DNA from: an uncultured Eubacteriales bacterium
GTDB taxonomy: Bacteria; Bacillota; Clostridia; Oscillospirales; Acutalibacteraceae
Assembly: GCA_934456435.1 (NCBI GenBank)
Contig: CAKSHH010000008.1
Location: forward strand, 1 to 64,000
Length of the DNA stretch: 64,000 nt
Reading direction: 5' to 3'
The first letter of the stretch is position 1. Every line of letters begins with the position of its first letter. The notes beneath the pieces were generated by a model. It ran no database searches, was not told the DNA's origin, and was given only the letters and a program-made list of their open reading frames with translations. A program made the translations under genes and the position numbers. Of this stretch, positions 48,430-57,438 are shown piece after piece.

Positions 48430-51054
48430 ATGGCAACTAAGTATACTTACCTTTTTTCCGAAGGTAACAAAGACATGCGTAATCTCCTCGGCGGTAAAGG
48501 TGCAAACCTTGCAGAGATGACCAACATCGGTCTTCCTGTTCCCCAGGGATTTACGATCACAACAGAAGCTTGCACAAAGTATTATGAAGACGGCAAGAAG
48601 ATCAATGATGAGATCAAGGGTCAGATCATGGACTACATCGAGAAGATGGAAGAAATCACCGGCAAGAAGTTCGGCGACAAGAAGAATCCTCTCCTCGTTT
48701 CTGTTCGTTCAGGTGCCCGTGCTTCCATGCCCGGCATGATGGACACAATTCTTAACCTCGGTCTTAACGAGGACGTTGTTGAGACAATCGCTGAGATGTC
48801 AGGCAACCCGCGTTGGGCTTGGGACTGCTACAGAAGATTTATCCAGATGTACTCCGACGTTGTTATGGAAGTCGGCAAAAAGTACTTCGAGGAGCTTATC
48901 GATAAGATGAAGGCTGAGAAGGGCGTTACTCAGGACGTTGAGCTTACAGCCGATGACCTCAAGGTTCTCGCAGGTCAGTTCAAGGATGAGTACAAGTCAA
49001 AGATCGGCGTAGATTTCCCGTCCGACCCGAAAGAGCAGCTCATGGGTGCTGTTGAGGCTGTTTTCCGTTCATGGGACAACCCGCGTGCTAACGTTTACCG
49101 TCGTGACAACGATATCCCGTATTCATGGGGTACTGCCGTTAACGTTCAGTCAATGGCATTCGGTAACATGGGCGACGATTGCGGTACAGGTGTTGCTTTC
49201 ACCCGTGACCCGGCAACAGGCGCAAAGGGTCTCTTCGGTGAGTTCCTTACAAACGCACAGGGCGAGGACGTTGTTGCAGGCGTTCGTACACCGATGAAGA
49301 TTTCCGAGATGGCAGACAAGTTCCCTGAGGCTTTCAAGCAGTTCCAGGATGTTTGCCATACTCTTGAGGATCATTACAGAGATATGCAGGACATGGAGTT
49401 CACAGTTGAGCACGGTAAGCTCTTCATGCTCCAGACAAGAAACGGTAAGAGAACAGCTCAAGCTGCCCTCAAGATCGCTTGTGACCTCGTTGACGAGGGC
49501 ATGATCGACGAGAAGCAGGCTGTTAGGATGATCGATCCGAGAAACCTTGACACACTTCTTCATCCCCAGTTCGATGCTAAGGCTCTCAAGGCTGCTACAC
49601 CGATGGGCAAGGGTCTCGGCGCATCTCCGGGTGCTGCTTGCGGTAAGATCGTATTCTCTGCAGAGGACGCTGTTGAGTGGGCAGAGAGAGGCGAGAAGGT
49701 TGTTCTTGTTCGTCTTGAGACTTCTCCGGAAGATATCACAGGTATGAAGTCGGCTCAGGGTATTCTTACAGTTCGCGGCGGTATGACATCTCACGCAGCC
49801 GTTGTTGCCCGTGGTATGGGTACTTGCTGTGTATCCGGCTGCGGCGACATCAAGATGGATGAAGCTAACAAGAAGTTCGAGCTCGCAGGCAAGACCTTCG
49901 TTGAGGGTGACTACATCTCAATCGACGGTTCAACAGGTAACATCTATGACGGTATCATCCCGACAGTTGACGCTCAGATCGCAGGCGAGTTCGGCAGAGT
50001 TATGGAGTGGGCTGACAAGTACAGAAAGCTCAAGGTTCGTACAAATGCAGATACTCCGACAGACGCTAAGAAGGCAAGAGAGCTCGGCGCAGAGGGTATC
50101 GGCCTTTGCCGTACAGAGCACATGTTCTTCGAGGCAGACAGAATCTCTGCTTTCCGTGAGATGATTTGTGCAGATACTCTTGAAGAGAGAGAAGCTGCTC
50201 TTGATAAGATTCTTCCGTATCAGCAGGGCGACTTTGAGAAGCTCTATGAGGCTCTTGAAGGTAACCCGGTTACAATTCGTTTCCTTGATCCGCCGCTTCA
50301 CGAGTTCGTTCCGACTGAGGAAGCTGACATCAAGGCTCTTGCAGATGCACAGGGCAAGTCCGTTGAGGACATCAAGGCTCTCATCAGCTCTCTCCACGAG
50401 TTCAACCCGATGATGGGTCACCGTGGATGCCGTCTTACAGTCACATATCCTGAGATTGCTAAGATGCAGACAAAGGCTGTTATCCGTGCAGCTATCAACG
50501 TTAAGAAGGCTCATCCGGATTGGGCACTCGTTCCCGAGATCATGATCCCGCTTACCGGTGAGGTTAAGGAGCTCAAGTTCGTTAAGGATGTAGTTGTTGC
50601 AACAGCCGATGCTGAGATCGCAGCAGCAGGCATCGACCTCAAGTATGAGGTTGGTACAATGATCGAGATCCCGCGTGCTGCTCTCACAGCTGACGAGATC
50701 GCTAAGGAAGCGGAGTTCTTCTGCTTCGGTACAAACGACCTTACTCAGATGACATTCGGCTTCAGCCGTGATGACGCAGGTAAGTTCCTCGGTTCTTACT
50801 ATGACCACAAGATCTATGAGTTCGACCCGTTCGCAAAGCTCGACCAGGTTGGTGTCGGCAAGCTTATGGATATGGCAGTTAAGATGGGTAAGGCAGTTCG
50901 CCCGACTCTCCACTGCGGTATCTGCGGCGAGCACGGCGGAGATCCGTCTTCGGTAGAGTTCTGCCACAAGATCGGTCTTGACTATGTATCTTGCTCACCG
51001 TTCCGTGTTCCAATCGCTCGCTTGGCAGCCGCGCAGGCCGCTCTTGCTGAATAA
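48430..51054 (+). CDS. ppdK: Pyruvate, phosphate dikinase
   Basis: PPDK interconverts pyruvate, ATP and phosphate with PEP, AMP and pyrophosphate; in anaerobic Clostridia it is a main step of glycolysis. The 874-residue protein has the N-terminal ATP-grasp domain (LLGGKGANLAEMTNIGLPVP), the swivelling domain with the phosphohistidine in GGMTSHAAVVARGMGTCCVS, and the C-terminal PEP/pyruvate barrel (GIGLCRTEHMFF, NDLTQMTFGFSRDD, CGICGEHGGDP). ATG 48430 is preferred because GGAGG lies 8 nt upstream. Codon use looks strongly biased, as in pnp, which suggests high expression. Confidence 0.97.
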   Translation: MATKYTYLFSEGNKDMRNLLGGKGANLAEMTNIGLPVPQGFTITTEACTKYYEDGKKINDEIKGQIMDYIEKMEEITGKKFGDKKNPLLVSVRSGARASMPGMMDTILNLGLNEDVVETIAEMSGNPRWAWDCYRRFIQMYSDVVMEVGKKYFEELIDKMKAEKGVTQDVELTADDLKVLAGQFKDEYKSKIGVDFPSDPKEQLMGAVEAVFRSWDNPRANVYRRDNDIPYSWGTAVNVQSMAFGNMGDDCGTGVAFTRDPATGAKGLFGEFLTNAQGEDVVAGVRTPMKISEMADKFPEAFKQFQDVCHTLEDHYRDMQDMEFTVEHGKLFMLQTRNGKRTAQAALKIACDLVDEGMIDEKQAVRMIDPRNLDTLLHPQFDAKALKAATPMGKGLGASPGAACGKIVFSAEDAVEWAERGEKVVLVRLETSPEDITGMKSAQGILTVRGGMTSHAAVVARGMGTCCVSGCGDIKMDEANKKFELAGKTFVEGDYISIDGSTGNIYDGIIPTVDAQIAGEFGRVMEWADKYRKLKVRTNADTPTDAKKARELGAEGIGLCRTEHMFFEADRISAFREMICADTLEEREAALDKILPYQQGDFEKLYEALEGNPVTIRFLDPPLHEFVPTEEADIKALADAQGKSVEDIKALISSLHEFNPMMGHRGCRLTVTYPEIAKMQTKAVIRAAINVKKAHPDWALVPEIMIPLTGEVKELKFVKDVVVATADAEIAAAGIDLKYEVGTMIEIPRAALTADEIAKEAEFFCFGTNDLTQMTFGFSRDDAGKFLGSYYDHKIYEFDPFAKLDQVGVGKLMDMAVKMGKAVRPTLHCGICGEHGGDPSSVEFCHKIGLDYVSCSPFRVPIARLAAAQAALAE

Positions 51055-51106
51055 GCTTGAACACAGTCCGGTAAACCTTGTCCCAGGACAAGCATAAATG
51101 ATAACA

Positions 51107-51135
51107 AGCCCCCGAAGTGTAAACTTCGGGGGCTG
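51107..51135 (+). terminator. Terminator of ppdK
   Basis: GCCCCCGAAGT pairs with ACTTCGGGGGC around a 4-nt loop. The following T run is weak (TGTTGAC). Confidence 0.7.
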
Positions 51136-51152
51136 TTGACGTTATGGATGTG

Positions 51153-51181
51153 TTGAATAGGCTTAATGATTGTGATATAAT
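51153..51181 (+). promoter_or_regulatory. Sigma-A promoter of the NERD gene
   Basis: TTGAAT (51153-51158), 17 bp, TATAAT (51176-51181). Confidence 0.8.
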
Positions 51182-51222
51182 TTGTTTGGCAAAGAGAGAA
51201 TTGACGGGGTGTATATTGATTT

Positions 51223-51855
51223 ATGGAATCGGTATATTATGCGATAGCGTTTTTATGTGCACTTATTTTGACTATTGCTTTTGTAGCTGCGATTGCTGCG
51301 AGGCGTAAATCAAAAAAAGAAGAGCCACAAGAAATAATCGGCAGAATCGGTGAAGAAAAAGCGAAAGAAATGATACAAAGTGTTATGCACGGGGACGATT
51401 ACCTGTTTACAAACGTTAAGATTGAATATGACGGAAGAAATGCGGAACTCGATAATGTCATAGTGAACAAATACGGAGTCTTTATTATAGAAGTCAAAAA
51501 TTATAGTGGATATCTTGTCGGTGATGAAAACGACTATGAATGGAAACAGTACAAGGCAACAGGAACCGGAAATGTTTATGTGAAAAATGTTAAAAATCCA
51601 ATTAAGCAGATGAAACGACAAATCTATATTCTTTCAAATAAATTCAAATTTTATGGAATAAATGTGTGGATTAGGGGCTATGTAATGCTTATGAACCTTA
51701 ATAATCCGATTGACAGTCCATACTTTCTTTCATGTGCCGCTGATATTGACAAAGCGATACATTCGAAAAACAGAGCGATGCTATCGTCGGAGACGGTTGA
51801 AGCAATAATAAATTTACCTGAAATAGCTTGTAAACAGGTTAGCAAAATAAGATAA
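51223..51855 (+). CDS. Membrane-anchored NERD-domain nuclease-like protein
   Basis: A 210-residue protein with one N-terminal membrane helix (about 5-26) and a NERD domain, a PD-(D/E)XK nuclease-related fold. The active-site-like residues are in ELDNVIVNKYGVFIIEVKNY (Asp, then E-X-K) near residues 77-96. The rest has no further domain. NERD proteins are thought to cleave or bind nucleic acids, but a role is not established for most. The promoter is its own, and an alpha/beta hydrolase gene follows 24 bp later. Confidence 0.8.
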   Translation: MESVYYAIAFLCALILTIAFVAAIAARRKSKKEEPQEIIGRIGEEKAKEMIQSVMHGDDYLFTNVKIEYDGRNAELDNVIVNKYGVFIIEVKNYSGYLVGDENDYEWKQYKATGTGNVYVKNVKNPIKQMKRQIYILSNKFKFYGINVWIRGYVMLMNLNNPIDSPYFLSCAADIDKAIHSKNRAMLSSETVEAIINLPEIACKQVSKIR

Positions 51856-51879
51856 AAGTGTATTTTACGGAGTGATAAA

Positions 51880-52473
51880 ATGAAACGTTTGATTATATAT
51901 GTGCACGGAAAGGGTGGCAATGCGGCGGAGGCGGAGCATTACCGTTCGGTTTTTTCCGGCTGCGATGCTGTCGGCTTTGATTATCATTCGCAGAATCCGT
52001 GGGAGGCGAAAGAGGAATTTCCAAAGTTTTTTGATTTTGTCGCCGGCGGATACGATTCGGTAATTCTTGTTGCCAACAGCATCGGTGCGTTCTTTTCAAT
52101 GTGTTCTCTTGCCGATAAGAAAATTGAAAAGGCGATGTTCATTTCTCCGATCGTCAATACGGAAAAGCTGATCGCCGATATGATGATGTGGGCAAATGTG
52201 ACCGAGGACGAACTGAAAGAAAAGGAAGAGATTCCGACCGATTTCGGTGAAACTCTTTCGTGGGAATACTTGTGCTATGTGCGGAATAATCCCATTGGCT
52301 GGCAAATTCCGACTTGCATTTTATACGGCGAGAATGATAACCTGACATCGTTTGAAACGATGAGCGAATTTGCGGCACAAATCAATGCACCGCTTACCGT
52401 GATGAAAGGCGGAGAGCATTGGTTCCACACGGACGAGCAAATGGCATTTCTCGATAATTGGATAAAAGGCTAA
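51880..52473 (+). CDS. Small alpha/beta hydrolase
   Basis: A 197-residue cytoplasmic hydrolase. It has HGKGGN near the oxyanion loop, the nucleophile Ser in VANSIGAF (about residue 68), an Asp in LYGENDNLT and the His in GGEHWFH near the end, so the triad is complete. The substrate is unknown. It starts 24 bp after the NERD gene and is probably in the same transcript; GGAGTGA precedes the ATG. Confidence 0.8.
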   Translation: MKRLIIYVHGKGGNAAEAEHYRSVFSGCDAVGFDYHSQNPWEAKEEFPKFFDFVAGGYDSVILVANSIGAFFSMCSLADKKIEKAMFISPIVNTEKLIADMMMWANVTEDELKEKEEIPTDFGETLSWEYLCYVRNNPIGWQIPTCILYGENDNLTSFETMSEFAAQINAPLTVMKGGEHWFHTDEQMAFLDNWIKG

Positions 52474-52491
52474 TAAATTTTAAAAAAACTA

Positions 52492-52522
52492 TTGACTCCG
52501 ACGTTACGTAATAGTTTATAGT
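52492..52522 (+). promoter_or_regulatory. MerR-type promoter with 19-bp spacer
   Basis: TTGACT (52492-52497) and TATAGT (52517-52522) are 19 bp apart, the long spacer that MerR activators correct by bending the DNA. The spacer contains the dyad-like ACGTTACGT. It precedes the merR-like gene by 26 bp, so autoregulation is likely. Confidence 0.75.
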
Positions 52523-52547
52523 ATAATCACCGAGAGGAGGAAATGCC

Positions 52548-53273
52548 ATGATGACGGTAAATGAAGTGAGCAAATTGACCGGAGTGAGCGTACGCACTCT
52601 GCAATATTATGATTCTATCGGACTTTTGAAGCCGAACGCCTATACGGAATCGGGTTACAGGCTGTATGACGATACGGCACTGGAGCGATTGCAGCAGATT
52701 TTATTGTTTAAAGAGTTGGAATTTTCTCTAAAAGATATCAAAAAAATTATAGATGCGCCGAATTTTGACAGGGAAAAGGCACTTCAACAACAGATCGGAC
52801 TTTTGGAGCTTAAGAAAGAGCATCTTGAAAATTTGATTGACTTTGCTCGGAAAATTAATACGATTGGAGTCGGAAAAATGGATTTCACAGCATTTGATAC
52901 TAAAAAAATTGATGAATACGCAAAAAAAGCAAAGGAACAATGGGTAAATACGTCGGAATATCGGGAGTATGAAGAACGTTCAAAGAATATGACAAACGTC
53001 CGGAAGAAGGATATAAACAGCCGATTTATGCTCATCTTCGCCGAGTTCGGCAAGCTTAAAGATAACCATGTTGAAAGTGAACAGGTTCAACGACAGGTGG
53101 AAGCGCTTCAAAGCTTCATATCCGAACATTATTATAAATGTTCAAAGGAAGTTCTTTCGGGATTGGGACAGATGTATGCCGCCGACGGCGAATTTAAGAA
53201 AAATATTGACAGCTTCGGCGGAGAGGGCACAGCTGAATTTGTCTCAAAGGCTATTGAATATTATTGCCGATGA
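52548..53273 (+). CDS. MerR-family regulator with TipAS-type sensor domain
   Basis: A transcriptional activator of 241 residues. The N-terminal helix-turn-helix (MTVNEVSKLTGVSVRTLQYY, then GLLKPNAYTESGYRLYDD) is typical MerR; a dimerisation coiled coil follows (about 80-110); and the C-terminal part (from about 125, EQWVNTSEYREYEER) matches the TipAS drug-binding domain. In this family drug binding switches on efflux or related genes. GAGGAGG precedes the ATG. A MATE pump gene follows after a terminator and its own promoter. Confidence 0.9.
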   Translation: MMTVNEVSKLTGVSVRTLQYYDSIGLLKPNAYTESGYRLYDDTALERLQQILLFKELEFSLKDIKKIIDAPNFDREKALQQQIGLLELKKEHLENLIDFARKINTIGVGKMDFTAFDTKKIDEYAKKAKEQWVNTSEYREYEERSKNMTNVRKKDINSRFMLIFAEFGKLKDNHVESEQVQRQVEALQSFISEHYYKCSKEVLSGLGQMYAADGEFKKNIDSFGGEGTAEFVSKAIEYYCR

Positions 53274-53285
53274 TAAAAAAGCTTC

Positions 53286-53328
53286 AAAGATCCTTGCGGA
53301 AAGTCTGCAAGGATCTTTGCTTTATTGT
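53286..53328 (+). terminator. Terminator of the merR-like gene
   Basis: AAAGATCCTTGC (53286-53297) pairs with GCAAGGATCTTT (53307-53318) and GCTTTATTGTTTC follows. Confidence 0.8.
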
Positions 53329-53331
53329 TTC

Positions 53332-53360
53332 TTGAATAAGCGAAGCGAATATGTTATAAT
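53332..53360 (+). promoter_or_regulatory. Sigma-A promoter of the MATE gene
   Basis: TTGAAT (53332-53337), 17 bp with a TGN extension, and TATAAT (53355-53360). It is a normal spacer, so direct MerR control of this promoter is not supported. Confidence 0.8.
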
Positions 53361-53389
53361 TTGCTAAATTATTTTAACGGAGACCCAAA

Positions 53390-54805
53390 ATGAAGAAGTC
53401 GAAAAAGGGAAAGCCGAATATTACCGAGCAACTGGACAGCGGAAGGATTCTTCCGCTGATCGTTCGTCTTGCAATCCCGGCGGTAATTGCTCAGCTTATA
53501 ACTTTTTTATATAACATCGTTGACAGAATGTATGTTGCAAGAATTGAAGATTCGGGTATGGATGCTCTTGCGGCGCTCGGAATCGTTTTGCCGATAACTC
53601 TTATTATTCAGGCGTTTGCTAATCTTATAGGTCTGGGCGGTGCGCCCCGTGCCGGAATAAAAATGGGCGAGGGCAATAATGCAGAGGCAAACAGAATCTT
53701 TAATAATGCCTTTTCAATGCTTACGGTTATCGGTGTGCTGATAGGCGGCTTGTCTTTCATTTTTTCAAGGCAGATAGTTCTGCTTTTCGGCTGTCCGCCG
53801 AGTGCAGTTGATTTTGCGGTATCGTATCTTAAAATCTATTCCTGCGGTACGATTTTTGTCATGCTGGCACAGGGACTTAACCCGTTTATACTGACTCAGG
53901 GCTATTCCCTTGTCGCTATGGGCTCGGTTCTGCTCGGAGCGGTTATCAACATAGTGCTTGACCCGATATTTATTTTCACTTTTAATATGGGCGTCCGCGG
54001 TTCAAGTCTCGCGACAGTTATTTCTCAGCTTTGCTCGTGTTTATGCGTTGTCATATTTTTCTTCACTCGGACAAGCCTGTTCAAATTCAGGCTCCGTGAG
54101 ATGCGCTTTTCTTCCGCACGAATCAAAAGCATTTTGTCGCTCGGATTCACTCCCTTTGTTATGACGATTACGGAGTGTGCGATTCAGGTCGTTTTCAATA
54201 TCAATCTGAACCGCTCAACCGGCGGTGACAGGGATTACACGGCGGCGCTTACGGTTATGCTCAGCGCATTGCAGTTGATTTCTTTGCCGCTGAACGGTCT
54301 CGGCAACGGAGTTCAGCCGTTTGTCAGCTATAACTACGGCAAGGGCGACGAACAAAGACTTAAAAAGGGTATAAAATATGTGACGGTAATTGCGTTTGCT
54401 TTTTGCATAACTATTTGGTCGGTGTCGCTTGCCGTGCCGGAGATGTATGCGCGTTTGTTTTCTGCAAGCGAAGCGGTTACAGACATTGTCAAGAAGTATT
54501 GTCCGCTGTTTTTGATGGGCTCGGTTATGTTTTTTGTGCAAATGACGCTCCAAAACGTGAATGTTGCGCTCGGTCAGGCGAAATCGGCACTCCTGCTTGC
54601 CGTGACAAGAAAGGTGATTATACTCATTCCACTGTGCTTTGTTCTGACCGAATTGATTGGATTCAAGGGTGTGTATTTGTCCGAGGGCATTGCCGATTTG
54701 GCAGCAGGAATTATCACTTCAATCGTAATCTTTACGTCTTTTCCAAGGATTTTCAGAAGACGGGCTGAAGAGATAAAAATGAAAAAAGATGCGTTAAATA
54801 TGTAA
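53390..54805 (+). CDS. MATE family efflux transporter
   Basis: An integral membrane transporter of 471 residues with about 12 helices in two halves, which exports drugs or toxic metabolites in exchange for Na+ or H+. Typical blocks are AIPAVIAQLITFLYNIVDRM at the start and GAPRAGIKMGEGNNAEAN, and the second half has the related TPFVMTITECAIQVVFN. The N-terminal 20 residues are basic. It lies downstream of a drug-sensing MerR gene, but has its own promoter. GGAGA precedes the ATG. Confidence 0.92.
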   Translation: MKKSKKGKPNITEQLDSGRILPLIVRLAIPAVIAQLITFLYNIVDRMYVARIEDSGMDALAALGIVLPITLIIQAFANLIGLGGAPRAGIKMGEGNNAEANRIFNNAFSMLTVIGVLIGGLSFIFSRQIVLLFGCPPSAVDFAVSYLKIYSCGTIFVMLAQGLNPFILTQGYSLVAMGSVLLGAVINIVLDPIFIFTFNMGVRGSSLATVISQLCSCLCVVIFFFTRTSLFKFRLREMRFSSARIKSILSLGFTPFVMTITECAIQVVFNINLNRSTGGDRDYTAALTVMLSALQLISLPLNGLGNGVQPFVSYNYGKGDEQRLKKGIKYVTVIAFAFCITIWSVSLAVPEMYARLFSASEAVTDIVKKYCPLFLMGSVMFFVQMTLQNVNVALGQAKSALLLAVTRKVIILIPLCFVLTELIGFKGVYLSEGIADLAAGIITSIVIFTSFPRIFRRRAEEIKMKKDALNM

Positions 54806-54853
54806 AAATACATCATATTGATATAGACTAATGACATAAAAAATCAGTTTCTC

Positions 54854-54882
54854 TTGACAAAACAGTACAATATATATAAAAT
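54854..54882 (+). promoter_or_regulatory. Sigma-A promoter of the secreted papain-like gene
   Basis: TTGACA (54854-54859), 17 bp, TAAAAT (54877-54882). Confidence 0.8.
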
Positions 54883-54931
54883 ATATTGTGTAAATATCTG
54901 TTTAACCGACAGGTGAGGAGAGGGATTTTTT

Positions 54932-55759
54932 ATGAAAAAGCGCTTTGTTGAAATCGTTTCAATAATTCTCGTTGTGGTAGTTGTTATGTCCGTTCCGTCA
55001 TTTGCCGAGTTTTCAAATTCGGGCATCAATGACATCATAACAAGCATAACGGAGATTCTGACCGGAACCGACGTTGACGGCGAGGACGAGACGACCACGA
55101 CCGAACCCGAAACAACTGACGAAACGACAACCGAACCGGCTACGGAAGAATCCACTACCGAGCCGCCCACCGAACCTCCGACCGAGCCGCTTGAAAACTT
55201 TGATGAGGTTGATGACGGCAGAGTCGTTGCGAGAATGTATATCTGCACTCAGCAGGTCGGACTCGGTCACGCGTGGATTTACATCGAAAGTATGTTCAAC
55301 GGCGAAATGACGGTCGGCTGTTATACGCTGAAGCCGTATCAGGGCGTTTCAATGGGCACATTCCTGCTCAGCCGTGCGGACGGAGGCGGACTTTACTATA
55401 ACGTTGAGTCCTACTGTGCAAACAAATGGGGCTTGAAGAATAAATCATGGCTCGGAATGGACTTGACAAAGAAACAGCTTGTCAAGGTCAGCAGCCGTAT
55501 CAAAGACTGGAATTACTGGGATTTCTATTTTAACTGCACATTCTTTGCAGCCGAGATATGGAACTGCGTGTCAAAGAAAAAGATTGTGCCGATAATGTTC
55601 CCGTTCTTTGTCAAGTGGCAGATTCTTGCAAAGGGCGGCAATAAAAACATAGAAATGAAGCCCGTAGAACCAACGGATTGTTACAAGCAAAAGGGCAGGG
55701 GAAACAAGACTCACTTGGTTCAGGTAAAAGAAGAAACGCTTGATTCAAAGCTGTTGTAA
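54932..55759 (+). CDS. Secreted protein with Thr/Glu/Pro linker and a candidate permuted papain-fold domain
   Basis: A 275-residue secreted protein: signal peptide (cleavage near PSFAE), a low-complexity linker of T/E/P repeats (about 50-88), then a globular domain with GLGHAWIYIE (His near residue 112) and FNCTFFAAEIWN (Cys near residue 202). The order His before Cys, with a Gly-His-Ala-Trp strand, resembles circularly permuted NlpC/P60 peptidases of the LRAT-like group (inference). If so it might cut peptidoglycan or lipids. GAGGAG lies upstream, and a GH16 gene follows 21 bp after the stop, so both may be exported together. Confidence 0.6.
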   Translation: MKKRFVEIVSIILVVVVVMSVPSFAEFSNSGINDIITSITEILTGTDVDGEDETTTTEPETTDETTTEPATEESTTEPPTEPPTEPLENFDEVDDGRVVARMYICTQQVGLGHAWIYIESMFNGEMTVGCYTLKPYQGVSMGTFLLSRADGGGLYYNVESYCANKWGLKNKSWLGMDLTKKQLVKVSSRIKDWNYWDFYFNCTFFAAEIWNCVSKKKIVPIMFPFFVKWQILAKGGNKNIEMKPVEPTDCYKQKGRGNKTHLVQVKEETLDSKLL

Positions 55760-55780
55760 AATATGAGGAGGATATTGTTT

Positions 55781-56644
55781 ATGAAAGCAATACTTTGCAA
55801 GGTGCTCTCGGTTATAATAACCCTTATGTCGTTGTTCGCCTACGAGATCAATCAGCCGGCGATTCCGAACCCGATGAAAAGGATTGACCTGTCAAAATTT
55901 ACGCTGACCTTTGAGGACGAATTTGACGGAGAGCTTGACAGAAGCGTGTGGTCGGGTCACTACACCTACGGTGACAAGTCATCAATCCGCTGCGGCTCTT
56001 ACTGGAACAACTATATGGCATACACCGAGTACGGAAAGCTTATTATTCCGTTGAGATATCTTCCCGACGGTATGGGCGGAACGGGGGCAGGCTGGTATAC
56101 TGCCGGACTGGACACCGACGATGACGCACCGAACGGCTTTTCGCAGAAGTTTGGCTACTTTGAGTGCCGCTGTATTCTGCCGAAGGGCGCCGATATATGG
56201 AGCGCATTTTGGATGATGAATGGCAAAGTCGTCAATGTTGACGGTTCGGGCAAGGACGGAACCGAGGTTGACATAATGGAAAGCTTCAGCTACGGTAACC
56301 GCATTTCAAATGTTATTCAGAACAACCTCCATTGGGACGGCTACGGCGAGGCTCACCAAAGCGGCGGTGCGAAAAAGGCATACATTATCGGCAACAATCC
56401 GTATGAATCGTTCAACACCTACGGCTTGGAGTGGAACGAGAACGAGTATATTTTCTACATCAACGGAAAAGAATACTGCCGCTCAAATGCAGGCGGAGTT
56501 TGTCAGAATCCGCTTTATATGATTCTGTCGGTCGAGATGTGGGGAGAAAACGGTGTTCCCTCCGAGCGAGACAGCAGCGCTTCGCCGACAGCGTTTGTGG
56601 TTGATTATGTGCGAGCATATCAATACAACGATATTCTTGGGTAA
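55781..56644 (+). CDS. Secreted glycoside hydrolase family 16 protein
   Basis: A retaining endo-beta-glucanase-like enzyme of 287 residues. The N-terminus is hydrophobic (about 5-20) and acts as signal or anchor. The catalytic motif EVDIME is complete: Glu162, Asp164 and Glu167 by my count. The jelly-roll features (FEDEFDGELDRSVWSG, SQKFGYFECRCILPKG, VVDYVRAYQY at the end) are typical. The substrate may be beta-1,3- or mixed-linked glucan, or another GH16 substrate. ATG 55781 has GAGGAGG upstream; an ATG at 55763 overlaps that ribosome site. It ends in a strong terminator. Confidence 0.85.
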   Translation: MKAILCKVLSVIITLMSLFAYEINQPAIPNPMKRIDLSKFTLTFEDEFDGELDRSVWSGHYTYGDKSSIRCGSYWNNYMAYTEYGKLIIPLRYLPDGMGGTGAGWYTAGLDTDDDAPNGFSQKFGYFECRCILPKGADIWSAFWMMNGKVVNVDGSGKDGTEVDIMESFSYGNRISNVIQNNLHWDGYGEAHQSGGAKKAYIIGNNPYESFNTYGLEWNENEYIFYINGKEYCRSNAGGVCQNPLYMILSVEMWGENGVPSERDSSASPTAFVVDYVRAYQYNDILG

Positions 56645-56671
56645 TGTCTTAATTGTGTGATAAATAATTGA

Positions 56672-56718
56672 AAACAGCTCCGATTACCATGCAAAACGGT
56701 TATCGGAGCTGTTTTTTT
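56672..56718. terminator. Bidirectional terminator between the GH16 gene and metI
   Basis: ACAGCTCCGATTACC pairs with GGTTATCGGAGCTGT and TTTTTTT follows; a shorter T tract lies on the opposite strand. Confidence 0.85.
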
Positions 56719-56727
56719 GTTTTGATT

Positions 56728-57438
56728 TTATTTTCTGTTTTTGAGACGCTTGTCGCATTTCGTTGCAAGATATGTTCCGAGACTCTGGAAGATCTGAACA
56801 AGAATTATGAGGAATACGACGGCGAAAACCATTATGAGATACTGATAACGGTAGTATCCGTAGTTGATGGCGATTTTACCGAGTCCGCCTCCGCCGATGA
56901 TACCGCTCATTGCGGAATAGCCGAGAACGGTGGTCAGCGCGATTGTACCGTTGGAGATGAGCGACGGCACGCTTTCGGGAATCATAACCTTGGTGATTAT
57001 CTGGAAAGGGGACGCGCCCATGCTCTGCGCCGCTTCAATGATGCTCGGATTGATTTCCCTGAGACTGCTTTCAACAAGCCTCGCAATGAACGGGAAAGCG
57101 GCAATGACAAGCGGAACGACCGTTGCCGGTGTGCCGACAACCGTGCCGACAATAAGCCTTGTCAGGGGGAAAACCATAATCATAAGAATGAGGAACGGGA
57201 CCGAACGCAAAAGGTTGATTATCACGTTGATAACGTGGAGCGCGCCCTGCGGAACGCGCAGAATTTTTTTGTTCTCGCCGGCAACAAGAAGCACGCCGAG
57301 CGGCAGTCCGATAAGGGTTGCAAAAAATGTTGAAAGAACTGTAACATAAACCGTTTCCCATATCGCGAGTGGGAACTGTGTTCTCAAAACTTCAAGCGCT
57401 TTTTGCACGGTCTCGGAAGCAAGGTATTCATTCAGCAT
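56728..57438 (-). CDS. metI: Methionine ABC transporter permease
   Basis: The membrane subunit of a MetNIQ importer, 236 residues with five hydrophobic segments. The coupling loop ESSLREINPSIIEAAQSMGA matches the EAA motif. It pairs with the ATPase MetN and binding protein MetQ. The gene overlaps the end of metN by 11 bp. The hairpin at 56,672 ends the transcript. Confidence 0.94.
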   Translation of the reverse strand: MLNEYLASETVQKALEVLRTQFPLAIWETVYVTVLSTFFATLIGLPLGVLLVAGENKKILRVPQGALHVINVIINLLRSVPFLILMIMVFPLTRLIVGTVVGTPATVVPLVIAAFPFIARLVESSLREINPSIIEAAQSMGASPFQIITKVMIPESVPSLISNGTIALTTVLGYSAMSGIIGGGGLGKIAINYGYYRYQYLIMVFAVVFLIILVQIFQSLGTYLATKCDKRLKNRK

